DNA from: JBDKUD01 sp039679805 | GTDB taxonomy: Bacteria; Bacillota; Syntrophomonadia; Syntrophomonadales; Syntrophomonadaceae | NCBI GenBank assembly: GCA_039679805.1 | Contig: JBDKUD010000155.1 | Coordinates: forward strand, 1-19,810 | Length of the DNA stretch: 19,810 nt | Reading direction: 5' to 3' | Part shown: positions 1-7,660 of the stretch, piece after piece | Layout: each line of letters opens with the position of its first letter | Position numbering within the stretch: position 1 is the stretch's first letter | The notes under the pieces: generated by a model | The model's input: the letters and a program-made list of their open reading frames with translations, nothing else | Databases searched by the model: none | Told to the model about the DNA's origin: nothing | Program-made: the position numbers and the translations under genes

Positions 1-9
1 TCTCCTTCC
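1..9 (-). promoter_or_regulatory. Ribosome binding site of a gene lying off the left edge
   Basis: Read on the minus strand, the first bases give GGAAGGAGA about 34 nt past the stop codon of the first glycosyltransferase. This is a good Shine-Dalgarno sequence. It suggests that the minus-strand operon continues with another gene whose start lies just outside the window. The reading is inferred from the motif and its position only. Confidence 0.35.
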
Positions 10-42
10 TATCTCACGAGGTCACATTTGTCCTTAAGGTGT

Positions 43-816
43 TTATCTGGTTACTGGATTGATATAGTCGCTGGTGTGCCCGATTACCATACAGGAACGT
101 AAATACCTATCCTCATCAATTTCCCAGGTATGGGAGCCTGGCTTGGAATTTCGCAGGTAAACAAAATCAAACCTGTCGGTGGCATAAATTTTAAAACCAG
201 CCTGTTGACAATCTTTTAAGAATTCAGTATCTTCTCCCAAAGTAATATTCTGAAACTTTACCTGCTTAAAAACCCTTTTATTAATTACCATGGTTGGTCC
301 ACAGATAAATTTAACATATTTATTTTCCTGGCCCGGGTTGTCTATAGCCAGGATTTTGCGACCGGAGAAAAAGATATAGCGGGTGCATTTACCTACAATA
401 TCTGCATTGGTATAAGTAAAAGCCACCATTTGTCTTAACAAGTAAGAAGGAGCGTAATAATCATCGTCATCAAACTTGGCCACATAATTAAACGATGAAA
501 TTTCTATGGCGTAATTCATACACTCTCCCAGGGAAGTTGTTTCGTCTAATTGGTATACCCGGATATCAGGGAATGATTCTACTGCTGCCTTCCAAATGGT
601 CAAATCCATAGTATTGTTGTTTAAAATGATAATAAGCTCGCGCGATTTATGGTTTTGCCTGCAATAATTGTCTAAAATGCGCTGCAGGGATTCCGGGCGA
701 TTGGTGCAGGTGATTACAGATACACCTGGTATTTCAATTTGATTTTGAGGTTTTAAAACATCTGCTGGGTAGTTACGGAAATAATATGTTGATACTGGCC
801 TAATATTCATTTTCAT
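43..816 (-). CDS. Family 2-type (GT-A) glycosyltransferase
   Basis: Probable inverting glycosyltransferase that moves a sugar from a nucleotide donor onto a surface glycan in the cytoplasm. Numbered from an upstream TTG at 870, the GT-A N-terminal strand starts near residue 48 (PGVSVITCTNRPESL), the metal-binding acidic cluster KFDDDDYY lies at 132-139, and the acceptor-side GED motif is at 212-214. I place the start at the ATG at 816 (residue 19 of the longer frame). It has AAGGAG 10 nt upstream on the minus strand, whereas the TTG has no comparable site. That gives about 257 aa, the length of a bare GT2 catalytic domain, with no membrane segments. It is divergent from the GT11 gene at 953. 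The donor and acceptor sugars cannot be told from sequence. Confidence 0.8.
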   Translation of the reverse strand: MKMNIRPVSTYYFRNYPADVLKPQNQIEIPGVSVITCTNRPESLQRILDNYCRQNHKSRELIIILNNNTMDLTIWKAAVESFPDIRVYQLDETTSLGECMNYAIEISSFNYVAKFDDDDYYAPSYLLRQMVAFTYTNADIVGKCTRYIFFSGRKILAIDNPGQENKYVKFICGPTMVINKRVFKQVKFQNITLGEDTEFLKDCQQAGFKIYATDRFDFVYLRNSKPGSHTWEIDEDRYLRSCMVIGHTSDYINPVTR

Positions 817-952
817 AGCAGGTAAGCTCCTTGCCGGTAAACTTTTAATATAATATATAAACTTATCCAATAAAGTTGTTACCTGCTATTACGTAACCTT
901 CAAATAATTAAATACATAAACTGAATGGAGTAATATGAAGGGAAGTGCGGGT

Positions 953-1795
953 ATGATTATTGTTAGGCTTAAGGGGGGACTGGGCAACCAGCTTTTTCAA
1001 TATGCTCTGGGGCGAAAAATAGCTCTTATACACAATACGGTTCTTAAGTTTGATATCTCTTTCTATGAACAAGAAGGCATAAGATCGTATGACCTCACGC
1101 ATTTCAATATTATTGAGAATATAGCCACGCAGAATGAAATTAACCGGATTAGAGGGAAAATATGCCTGCATAAAGACCGGTATAATTGTCCGGTAGTGGA
1201 AGAACCGTTCTTCCCATACAATCCCCGTATAATACAGGTACCTAATAATGTTTACCTTGATGGTTACTGGCAAAGCGAGAAGTATTTCCTGGATATTGAG
1301 GACATCCTGCGACGGGAATTTACGGTTAAGTACCCGCTGAAAGGGTTAAACCAAAGCCTTGCTGATACCATCAAAAATTGTAATTCTGTAGCCCTTCATA
1401 TCCGTCGGGGCGATTATGTTACCAATCCAGAAAATTTCGTTATTTTTGGCGTATGTTCATGGGAATATTATAAGAACTGTATCGAGCAATTAACTGCTCA
1501 AGTAACCAGCCCACACTTTTTCATTTTCTCCGATGATCCTCAATGGGTTTTAAATAATATCCACTTGCCCTATCCTACGACTTTTGTTGTTCACAACCAG
1601 GATAAAAACTATGAGGATTTGAGACTGATGAGTATGTGCCGGCATAATATAATTGCTAACAGCTCATTCAGCTGGTGGGGGGCCTGGCTTAATACTAATC
1701 CCAATAAAATGGTGTTTGCACCTGCTCGATGGTTTGTAACTACTAGTCTGGATACCCGTGACGTGATCCCTCTGACATGGCATAAGTGTAATTAA
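953..1795 (+). CDS. Alpha-1,2-fucosyltransferase-like glycosyltransferase (GT11)
   Basis: GT11 enzymes transfer fucose from GDP-fucose, usually in alpha-1,2 linkage, to a terminal sugar of a surface glycan. The family hallmarks are clear. The N-terminus is IIVRLKGGLGNQLFQYALG. The donor-binding HIRRGDY lies about two-thirds of the way to the C-terminus (155-161 when counted from the upstream ATG at 935). The C-terminal motif is NSSFSWWGAWL (242-252 in the same numbering). I prefer the ATG at 953 because family members normally begin MIIV directly before the glycine-rich motif. The ATG at 935 would add MKGSAG and has GGAG only 4 nt upstream, so the start is not settled. The length of 280 aa is normal. 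No GDP-fucose synthesis genes are in the window, so the donor must be made elsewhere or may differ. Confidence 0.85.
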   Translation: MIIVRLKGGLGNQLFQYALGRKIALIHNTVLKFDISFYEQEGIRSYDLTHFNIIENIATQNEINRIRGKICLHKDRYNCPVVEEPFFPYNPRIIQVPNNVYLDGYWQSEKYFLDIEDILRREFTVKYPLKGLNQSLADTIKNCNSVALHIRRGDYVTNPENFVIFGVCSWEYYKNCIEQLTAQVTSPHFFIFSDDPQWVLNNIHLPYPTTFVVHNQDKNYEDLRLMSMCRHNIIANSSFSWWGAWLNTNPNKMVFAPARWFVTTSLDTRDVIPLTWHKCN

Positions 1796-1811
1796 ATAAG
1801 GGCTGATTTAA

Positions 1812-2771
1812 CTAGTGGGACATATACCAGTCAATAATAATTGGTAACCCCTGGTCAAAAGAAACCTGGGGCTTGAAACCCAGAGAGGCTAATTTTTGAA
1901 TATTCGGACACCGTCTGGCAGTACTGCCGGGCTGAAGCGGTCCATTTAAAATATTTATCTCCCTTCCCAGATACCGGGCTATTTTTATGGTCACATCACG
2001 TATAGCAATTTCCTCAGGGTTGCCAATATTGTAGATATTCAAATGTTCCCCGTGCTTTAACATGCACATAAATCCATCTACAAAGTCATCTATATAAATA
2101 AAAGCCCGCGTCTGGCTGCCGTCACCTTGAATGGGGAAGGGCAGAGGACCTGTCGGGACAGTGCCCATAGCATTACGAATACGGGTAATGAATTGGGGCA
2201 AAACATGTTCATACCCCATATCCGGACCATAAACATTATGAGGTCTGAATATCATTACCCGTTCAAATGCATTTCGACCGTAATTAATAGCCACCAACTC
2301 ACTTAATATTTTTCCGCCTCCGTACGAATAACGGGGATTAAGTATATCCGGGATTAATAGCGGAACTGATTCATCAGTTGGAATTAGAGGAGGAGTTTGA
2401 TATACTTCCGAACTGGAAGCCAAAATCAACTCTCCAATACTATTGCTGCGACAGGCATCAATAACATTCAAAATGCCGCGTATTCCGATATCCAAAACCA
2501 GCTCAGGTTTAGTGTAAAAAAACTCGGTACCATTTACATAGGCCAGGTGAATAATACAATCCATCCCATCAGCAGCCTTTTGGACAGCATTAAAATCGCG
2601 AATATCGGCTTCCACAAACTCAATATTTTTAGCTGTATCTCCTAGTTTTGACAGTGCACCGCGGGAGTTATTATCCAATACTCTCACCATATTATTAGTC
2701 ATAACCAATCGTTTTACTATGGAGGAACCAATAAACCCAGTTCCCCCGGTTATTAGGTATTTCTTTCCCAT
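1812..2771 (-). CDS. NAD(P)-dependent sugar-nucleotide epimerase/dehydratase (extended SDR)
   Basis: A 319-aa extended short-chain dehydrogenase/reductase, the group that includes UDP-glucose 4-epimerase, dTDP-glucose 4,6-dehydratase and UDP-glucuronate decarboxylase. The Rossmann motif GGTGFIG is at residues 9-15. Asp33 ends strand 2 and suggests NAD preference. The active-site region has SSSEVY at 119-124, the catalytic pair Tyr150-GGG-Lys154, and RPHNVYG at 177-182. The start is supported by AGGAGG six bases before the ATG. It probably makes or converts a nucleotide sugar used by the neighbouring glycosyltransferases. It is transcribed away from the GT4 gene at 2942, across a 170-nt divergent gap in which I see no convincing promoter. 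The exact reaction cannot be assigned from motifs. Confidence 0.85.
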   Translation of the reverse strand: MGKKYLITGGTGFIGSSIVKRLVMTNNMVRVLDNNSRGALSKLGDTAKNIEFVEADIRDFNAVQKAADGMDCIIHLAYVNGTEFFYTKPELVLDIGIRGILNVIDACRSNSIGELILASSSEVYQTPPLIPTDESVPLLIPDILNPRYSYGGGKILSELVAINYGRNAFERVMIFRPHNVYGPDMGYEHVLPQFITRIRNAMGTVPTGPLPFPIQGDGSQTRAFIYIDDFVDGFMCMLKHGEHLNIYNIGNPEEIAIRDVTIKIARYLGREINILNGPLQPGSTARRCPNIQKLASLGFKPQVSFDQGLPIIIDWYMSH

Positions 2772-2941
2772 TCTTATCCTCCTGTAAGTAGACTACCGAA
2801 ATATGATATGAAACCGGGGCGAGAATTGTTAACCTTTTGTGCTCAATAAGCATACTTTAATTAATAGGTTTAGGTTATTGAAGGCGTAAATGCTGATAAG
2901 GGGTAAAAATATATAAGTCAAGATAAGCGGAGGAGGTTAAA

Positions 2942-4060
2942 ATGTCGAGAATAAGTTGTATGGTTTATCCTCCGACAGTAGATTATGATTTTTTGGCTCA
3001 ACGGCCCCAGCAATTAATGAAGTGTTTTTCTGAAATGCAGATACCATCATATTTTATTAACCGTCCATTGTCTGATTCTTCTAAAGGAATAAAGCTGTTA
3101 AACCCTTACTTTTATCTTGTTAATGGCAGTGATATAAGTAATTTTGTCAACAAACAAAAACCAGTAGTCTATTTTCACTTGCCACAGCAAATAAACCTAA
3201 TTCAAAAATATAACCCCTCCCTGGTTGTATTTGATAGTGTTGATGAACCCAGTGAGGAGTTTGCATCCTGGAGACATTTCTATTATCAGGCAGTAGAACA
3301 GGCTGATATTGTCCTGGCCAGTTCCGATAAATTGTACCAAATGGCTTCGGCGATTAACCCAGATACTTATTTGATTACCAATGGTTGTGATTATAAGTAT
3401 TTTAGCCAGGCTGTTGCTAAAAACTTAGCCATACCCGAAGAAATTAAAAATATCCCCCGGCCGATAATCGGCTTTATAGGGGCGGTGGCTAGTTGGTGTA
3501 ACTTTAATTTAATTAAAAAGGTGGCAGAACAATTCCCACAGTATAGCGTGGTTATGATTGGCCCCCTTTATAATATTAAAAACGTACCGCAAAGTGAAAA
3601 TTTATACTGGTTAGGGAACAAGTCATATGACCAATTAGCATCATATGCTCAGGAATTTAGCGTAGGAATAATACCTTTCAGAAAATCTAGTATGATCGAA
3701 TCCGTAAATCCTATCAAAATGTGGGAGTATCTGGCAGCGGGATTGCCTGTGGTTGCTACAGATATTCCGGAAGCCAAAAAATACCCGGGAATAGTAATAA
3801 GCAGTGAAAATGATGAGCAGTTCCTTGAAGGTATCCGCTGCAGCATCCGGGAAGATTCCCAGGAAAAACAAGTGCAGAGGTTGAACCTGGCTCGACATAA
3901 TTCCTGGGAAGCGAAAGCCAGGCAGGTAGCAGATATAATTGAGCAGACCCTGGCTAAAAAAGAACCTGCGGAGTATCTTTTATCCAGTAGATTACCTGGT
4001 CATAAGGTAAGTAAAATCAAGTACGATACAAAACCAGCCTATCGAATAAAAGTATTGTGA
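2942..4060 (+). CDS. GT4-type glycosyltransferase, TuaH-like
   Basis: A 372-aa retaining (GT-B fold) glycosyltransferase. The N-terminal domain opens with the YDFLAQRPQQLM signature (15-26) seen in TuaH-like enzymes of wall and surface polysaccharide synthesis. The C-terminal nucleotide-binding domain begins at IIGFIGAVASW (175-185). It contains YWLGNKSYDQL (222-232) and the donor site NPIKMWEYLAAGLPVVATDIPE (start 256), where Glu262 is the family's conserved acid. There is no signal peptide or membrane segment, so it is cytosolic or peripheral. AGGAGG precedes the ATG by about six bases. It is followed on the same strand by the GT-A gene at 4144 after 83 nt. Substrates are unknown. Confidence 0.85.
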   Translation: MSRISCMVYPPTVDYDFLAQRPQQLMKCFSEMQIPSYFINRPLSDSSKGIKLLNPYFYLVNGSDISNFVNKQKPVVYFHLPQQINLIQKYNPSLVVFDSVDEPSEEFASWRHFYYQAVEQADIVLASSDKLYQMASAINPDTYLITNGCDYKYFSQAVAKNLAIPEEIKNIPRPIIGFIGAVASWCNFNLIKKVAEQFPQYSVVMIGPLYNIKNVPQSENLYWLGNKSYDQLASYAQEFSVGIIPFRKSSMIESVNPIKMWEYLAAGLPVVATDIPEAKKYPGIVISSENDEQFLEGIRCSIREDSQEKQVQRLNLARHNSWEAKARQVADIIEQTLAKKEPAEYLLSSRLPGHKVSKIKYDTKPAYRIKVL

Positions 4061-4113
4061 TTAGATTACTTTAGGGTAAACAATTATAAGCTGAAAGTGG
4101 TACTACCCGACGT

Positions 4114-4143
4114 GAGGAGAAATAGGTTATGGTGGGATGAATT
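4114..4143 (+). promoter_or_regulatory. Leader with MVG-stop codons in frame ahead of the GT-A gene
   Basis: The strong ribosome binding site GAGGAG (4114-4119) has optimal spacing (9 nt) to the ATG at 4129. That ATG reads Met-Val-Gly-TGA, and translation in the same frame resumes at the ATG at 4144, three bases after the stop. The downstream ATG has only a weak GGTGGG of its own. Either this is a tiny translated leader coupled to the gene, or an in-frame stop truncates the N-terminus by five codons. Confidence 0.45.
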
Positions 4144-4842
4144 ATGGTCAATAAAATTATGATTGGGTGTCCGGTTCGTAACCGGGCCTGGATATTACCG
4201 GAGTATCTTAAGTATTTAGAAAATTTGGATTATCCTGCTCAATATATTCAATTCTGCTTTGTTATTAATAATTGTACTGATGCTACTCCTGAAATACTGA
4301 CCGAATTTGCCAATAGACATCCGGGTCAAGTAACTCTTATTAATAAAAACCGCGAATTAATCACAGGCCATAAGCGAGGAAACTATGATCTGGGTCGTCT
4401 GGCTGAACTACGTAATATTCTCCTAACGAGTTTTCTTCAATCTGGCTGTGAATATCTATTTTCTGTTGACAGCGATATATTAATACCTGCGCAAGTCTTA
4501 ACTCAATTGATTGAAGATGATTGTGATATAGTATCTGCATTAGTATGCAACGGATATGAAGTAAACGACATTGGGTTATACAATATTTTAAATTACCGTG
4601 AAGGTTGCTGGGAACACATAAGGGGCTTCCCCCGAGACCGGGTATTCAAGGTCGACTGTACCGGTGCGGTTTGTTTAATCAAAAGAAATGTAATAGAAAA
4701 ACATGGAGTGCGTTATAGCGCTGCTTACGGCGCCGAAGATATAGGCTTTTGTGTCCATGCAAATGCTAAAGGGTTAGGAATATGGTGTGACGGGCGTATT
4801 GAGTGCCAACATGTTATGAATGAAAAAAACATATATATTTAA
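4144..4842 (+). CDS. GT-A fold glycosyltransferase
   Basis: A 232-aa cytosolic glycosyltransferase-like protein. It begins with a GT-A strand (MIGCPVRNRAWILPEYL, from residue 6). INNCTDATPEIL follows at 41-52, and the metal- and nucleotide-binding DSD is at 109-111 (FSVDSDILIP). CTGAVCLIKRNVIE lies near 172-185. GAEDIGFC at 196-203 resembles the GT2 ED motif that holds the catalytic base. The closest description is a GT2/GT-A enzyme acting in the surface-glycan island. The start at 4144 is a choice forced by the TGA at 4138-4140. The gene is probably co-transcribed with the upstream GT4 gene. No terminator is visible after it. Confidence 0.75.
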   Translation: MVNKIMIGCPVRNRAWILPEYLKYLENLDYPAQYIQFCFVINNCTDATPEILTEFANRHPGQVTLINKNRELITGHKRGNYDLGRLAELRNILLTSFLQSGCEYLFSVDSDILIPAQVLTQLIEDDCDIVSALVCNGYEVNDIGLYNILNYREGCWEHIRGFPRDRVFKVDCTGAVCLIKRNVIEKHGVRYSAAYGAEDIGFCVHANAKGLGIWCDGRIECQHVMNEKNIYI

Positions 4843-4865
4843 TTTAATATTTATTAATGGTAATC

Positions 4866-4893
4866 ACACTTTGCACACTCCTTTCATAATATA
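4866..4893 (+). promoter_or_regulatory. Possible sigma-K-type promoter
   Basis: The sequence CATAATATA at 4885-4893 fits the sigma-K -10 pattern CATAnnnTA. An AC dinucleotide at 4866-4867 lies 17 nt upstream, as in the sigma-K -35. The motif carries little information and could be chance. If real, it would place the downstream cysteine-rich gene in late mother-cell sporulation. Confidence 0.25.
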
Positions 4894-4980
4894 TCCTAGT
4901 AATTCATTCTTACAAATTTCTACAGTTTCAACTTGCACAGCAAGAAAAATTATTAGAGAGAAAAAGGAGGGGAGAGTAAC

Positions 4981-5544
4981 ATGGCGCTAAAATGTGAATT
5001 TCCGGAAGGATGCAAACTGGATTTGTGGGCCAAAGTCATCAAAGCAAAGTATATCGAGAGACAGGTTAAGGTCCTGGACACCATGTTCTGTGTGCCTGAT
5101 GACCAGGTAGGTGGGAAAATCTCCTGCATAGAGGACATCAAGGTCAAACTTATCAAGGCGTGCGAAGAGATACATTGCTTTAACCGGGTAAAGATTTTCT
5201 TTACCTATGAAGTAATACTGTTTGTAATAGTGGAAGGAGAATATCAGATTGTAACAGTAACTGACTGCTATGAACAGTTTATTGAACTTGATGAATTTGA
5301 TCCACCGTTTACGCCCGAAGAAATGAGAGAGGAAGTTGATCAATCAGAGATAATCTTAAAAAACTGGAATTTTGATTATGAAGTCAAGGGCGATTGTGAA
5401 GACCCTAGTAATCCATGCAACCTTACTACGCCAATTAACGGAACCTGCATTGGACTTAGAGTATATGTAGATATAATTGATAAGCTGGGTAAAATGCATG
5501 ATATCATAGTCTACGGAGAACTTGATCCCGAGGTTGAATTCTAA
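4981..5544 (+). CDS. Uncharacterised cysteine-containing protein, 187 aa
   Basis: I do not recognise a named family with certainty. The protein is acidic, lacks a signal peptide or membrane span, and has ten cysteines (residues 5, 11, 37, 49, 61, 66, 96, 139, 146, 156). The middle (about 52-98) is a run of alternating hydrophobic strands. This recalls the beta-rich SPOCS/DUF3794 domains of Clostridial spore-coat and SipL-type proteins, but the resemblance is only by eye. A Pro/acidic stretch (102-120) separates it from the Cys-containing C-terminal part. The start is well supported by AAGGAGGGGAG about seven bases before the ATG. The gene ends 20 nt before a strong terminator and is probably monocistronic. 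A spore-surface or structural role is a guess from the cysteine content and weak sigma-K-like motif. Confidence 0.6.
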   Translation: MALKCEFPEGCKLDLWAKVIKAKYIERQVKVLDTMFCVPDDQVGGKISCIEDIKVKLIKACEEIHCFNRVKIFFTYEVILFVIVEGEYQIVTVTDCYEQFIELDEFDPPFTPEEMREEVDQSEIILKNWNFDYEVKGDCEDPSNPCNLTTPINGTCIGLRVYVDIIDKLGKMHDIIVYGELDPEVEF

Positions 5545-5564
5545 TTACGTAATGCCATGTTGCA

Positions 5565-5598
5565 ATGCTCGGCCGAAAGCCGGGCATTTATTTTTTAA
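5565..5598 (+). terminator. Rho-independent terminator
   Basis: A nine-pair stem, 5565-5573 with 5579-5587 (one G-U pair), has a five-base loop and is followed by TTATTTTTT. It closes the transcription unit of the 187-aa protein and shows that the next small gene starts downstream at 5619, not at the ATG inside the hairpin. Confidence 0.85.
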
Positions 5599-5618
5599 TG
5601 GTTGGAGGTGTGAATATT

Positions 5619-5834
5619 ATGGCCGCGAGGATTGACCGGCAAGAGAAAAATATGATGCGGGTGCGTTTGGAGAAAATGCTGGAACTGCAAAAGGAACTAA
5701 ATCGGCAAATTGAGGCTTCCCATAAAGAAACACAAGTTCCGGAATATCGCGAATTTTTAAACAAATTAAAAGCAATAAATAATGAAAATATTCAAGTAAC
5801 CTCTAGATATATGGTCCAAAAGTGCAACCGTTGA
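5619..5834 (+). CDS. Small helical (possibly coiled-coil) hypothetical protein, 71 aa
   Basis: The product is a short, charged, largely alpha-helical protein. Residues 5-40 are rich in Arg, Lys, Glu, Leu and Gln with heptad-like spacing of Leu and Met (RVRLEKMLELQKELNRQIE), which suggests a coiled coil or helical hairpin. It has no signal peptide, membrane span or recognised domain. The start is the ATG at 5619, preceded by GGAGGTG with eight-base spacing; an upstream in-frame ATG at 5565 lies inside a terminator and is rejected. It follows the 187-aa cysteine protein on the same strand. The base composition, good ribosome binding site and clean stop make it a credible gene. Its function is unknown. 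Confidence 0.6.
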   Translation: MAARIDRQEKNMMRVRLEKMLELQKELNRQIEASHKETQVPEYREFLNKLKAINNENIQVTSRYMVQKCNR

Positions 5835-5846
5835 ATATGAGCAGGG

Positions 5847-5940
5847 GGAGCGGTGCTCCTTAAAAGTCCTGTGGAAACCCATCCAAGGTGGCGAAGAAAG
5901 TTTAATAGACGCTGGCGACTTCGCCGCACATAGACTTTTA
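5847..5940. repeat. Foldback element in a convergent intergenic region
   Basis: The gap between the 71-aa gene and the convergent gene ending at 6099 holds nested inverted repeats. The outer arms TAAAAGTC (5861-5868) and GACTTTTA (5933-5940) are perfect. TGTG (5870-5873) pairs with CACA (5927-5930), and GGCGAAG (5890-5896) pairs with CTTCGCC (5919-5925). A small GGAGC/GCTCC hairpin (5847-5859) precedes it. It could be a bidirectional terminator, a small structured RNA or a miniature repeat element. A further TAAAAGTC motif lies near 6055. The rest of the gap up to 6098 holds nothing that I can name. Confidence 0.5.
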
Positions 5941-6098
5941 TGACTTCTGCAGAATTTTTAAAATTTTATAACGTTCTCAAAATGCTTCGGGCATGCCCTA
6001 CGACTGAGAAATTACTATATGAAACTTTATTGCCGCCATTATAAATTGTTCCTTTAAAAGTCTGCGCTGTCATATTAGTCTGTGCCTGTCTGCGTGTA

Positions 6099-6764
6099 TT
6101 AGGGTCTTATTCTGGTGCGTCCACGGAATTTAACCTTCTTAGGGGGCAACGCAGTTGGTTGAAGCCAGCTGCCGGCCCAGTGATGAACTGCGTAAGCATT
6201 GGGGAAAAACTCACCTTTGCGGTGTTTTTCGGTCCAGAGATAAGGATAAAAGAGTTCGGGGCCAAAAACCATAAGGTCTTTTCTATTACCAATCAGACGA
6301 GTAACATAGCCGGGACCAACCTGTTCGGTTATATGCTCATGGCGGTGATCATTAATTGAGCAGGGCAGGTTATCTATCAATAATTTAAATATTTGATGAC
6401 CGGGTTTGCAACCCATAATACCATTAGAGATAATGCCCTTGGATTCAGAAGCAGCAAATGCCTCCACACCAACCAGCAAGTCTTCGATATTCCGCAAACA
6501 TTCAAAATCGCAATCTATATAAATACCACCAAAGTTATATAAAATTTCATAACGGGCTATATCAACCTTTTGAACAACACTGGATGCGGTACCATATACC
6601 TGTTGATTTTGTAACGGGATTATATTGTGATCATTCCATAACCACATCTGCCAGTTAGGGTGATGTTTTAACCAAGTGTTGCCATATTCCACAAACTCCC
6701 CGGGCATAGACTTTTTGCCCAGCCATATGCGATGAAATATTCGGGGAAAAAAAAGATTGTTCAT
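6099..6764 (-). CDS. DXD-motif sugar transferase (Gly_transf_sug / GT32-like)
   Basis: A 221-aa protein of the glycosyltransferase sugar-binding DXD group, which includes OCH1-like mannosyltransferases and many bacterial capsular polysaccharide enzymes. The N-terminal signature is FPRIFHRIWLGKKSMP (6-21). The core is KVDIARYEILYNFGGIYIDCDFECL (starts at 66), with the DXD metal/nucleotide motif DCD at 84-86. The C-terminus has YAVHHWAGSW (191-200), the usual His/Trp end motif. There is no membrane span. It starts 2 nt after the stop of the upstream gene (6767-7507), so the two are almost certainly one operon with coupled translation. The sugar and acceptor are not predictable. Confidence 0.85.
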   Translation of the reverse strand: MNNLFFPRIFHRIWLGKKSMPGEFVEYGNTWLKHHPNWQMWLWNDHNIIPLQNQQVYGTASSVVQKVDIARYEILYNFGGIYIDCDFECLRNIEDLLVGVEAFAASESKGIISNGIMGCKPGHQIFKLLIDNLPCSINDHRHEHITEQVGPGYVTRLIGNRKDLMVFGPELFYPYLWTEKHRKGEFFPNAYAVHHWAGSWLQPTALPPKKVKFRGRTRIRP

Positions 6765-6766
6765 AA

Positions 6767-7507
6767 CTATTTCCCTTTCCGGCTGATCCGTGTTGAACGG
6801 CGGTATTTTTGCGCGGACGAACTTTTGGGGGGAGAATTTTTGGCAAGTTTAAGCATAGCCGTCCTATTACCTGACGCCTGACAGTATTTTTCATAAAGAG
6901 AGTAATTTAACTGATATTGATTTGAATTAATATTGGCCGGAGGGTGCCATAAATGCCATACTACATTATCTGCATTTATCGAAGGTCCGCATAAAGTATC
7001 CATAGCCATTTTAAAAGCATTATCCTCACCGCCCCATCCCTCAAATCTGGTATCGAATCCACCGATTACTTCAAAATAACGTCGGGGTACCAAGTTTAGA
7101 CTGCCAGGACATTCAATAATCTCCAGGGATCCCAATGAAACGTTTTTAATATCGATTCCATAATCCTGTTGTAATAGCCAGTTAGTTTTATCAGGAGTTA
7201 GATTATAACGTTTTGAAAAAGGAATCACCCAGGTATATTGGAAGAGTAATTCCAACCATCTAGTAAGATCATTTAAATCAAAAATTATATCGGTATCTGC
7301 AATTAGAAATATATCGCGGGTTGCCAATCGGGCTGCCTGGTTGATGGCCCGGGACCTGGAGAATGGTTCATAAGGGTAGTTCCCCAAACAGATTTCCGCT
7401 TCAGGAATTAATTTTTCATACCTTTGTCTAACCCAGGACCAATTTTTATCCCGTTGACCATAATCACTCTTGAAGGGGATTAATATTGAAATATCCTTAA
7501 ATTTCAT
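6767..7507 (-). CDS. Glycosyltransferase with GT2 fold and GT7-like C-terminal motif
   Basis: A 246-aa enzyme resembling bacterial galactosyl/GalNAc-transferase domains (chondroitin polymerase-like). It opens with a GT-A strand (ISILIPFKSDYGQRD, 6-20). SRSRAINQAARLA at 50-62 precedes the metal site IADTDIIFD (69-77, with DTD at 71-73). The acceptor/catalytic region is GGFDTRFEGWGGEDNAF (149-165), a hallmark of the GT7 C-terminal family. HLWHPP at 185-190 supplies a conserved His. The last ~23 residues are Ser/Lys/Arg-rich and look disordered, which is unusual and may help it attach to membrane or nucleic acid. It is the first gene of a two-gene minus-strand operon and is divergent from the patatin gene across 153 nt. 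Confidence 0.85.
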   Translation of the reverse strand: MKFKDISILIPFKSDYGQRDKNWSWVRQRYEKLIPEAEICLGNYPYEPFSRSRAINQAARLATRDIFLIADTDIIFDLNDLTRWLELLFQYTWVIPFSKRYNLTPDKTNWLLQQDYGIDIKNVSLGSLEIIECPGSLNLVPRRYFEVIGGFDTRFEGWGGEDNAFKMAMDTLCGPSINADNVVWHLWHPPANINSNQYQLNYSLYEKYCQASGNRTAMLKLAKNSPPKSSSAQKYRRSTRISRKGK

Positions 7508-7660
7508 ATCTGGACTATTCCTTTCTTCTATTCTGTTAATAGTTTATGGCTTGATTACTAGAGTGTGACGGTTAGAAATGTTTATAGTAATAAACCTTTC
7601 ACCATTTCGAGCTAATTCTAATAAGCTGTACTATGAGTAATTGAACTGGAGTTGAATTAC

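Noticed and set aside
908..1273. 121-aa minus-strand reading frame
   Set aside because: It is a shadow of the GT11 gene, whose motifs are unmistakable on the + strand.
5565..5618. Upstream in-frame start for the 71-aa protein
   Set aside because: The ATG is the first base of a terminator stem, while the ATG at 5619 has a good ribosome binding site.
7580..7595. Small palindrome GTTTAT-AGTA-ATAAAC between the divergent glycosyltransferase and patatin genes
   Set aside because: Six-base AT-rich arms in a divergent gap are common by chance, and no promoter could be placed around it.
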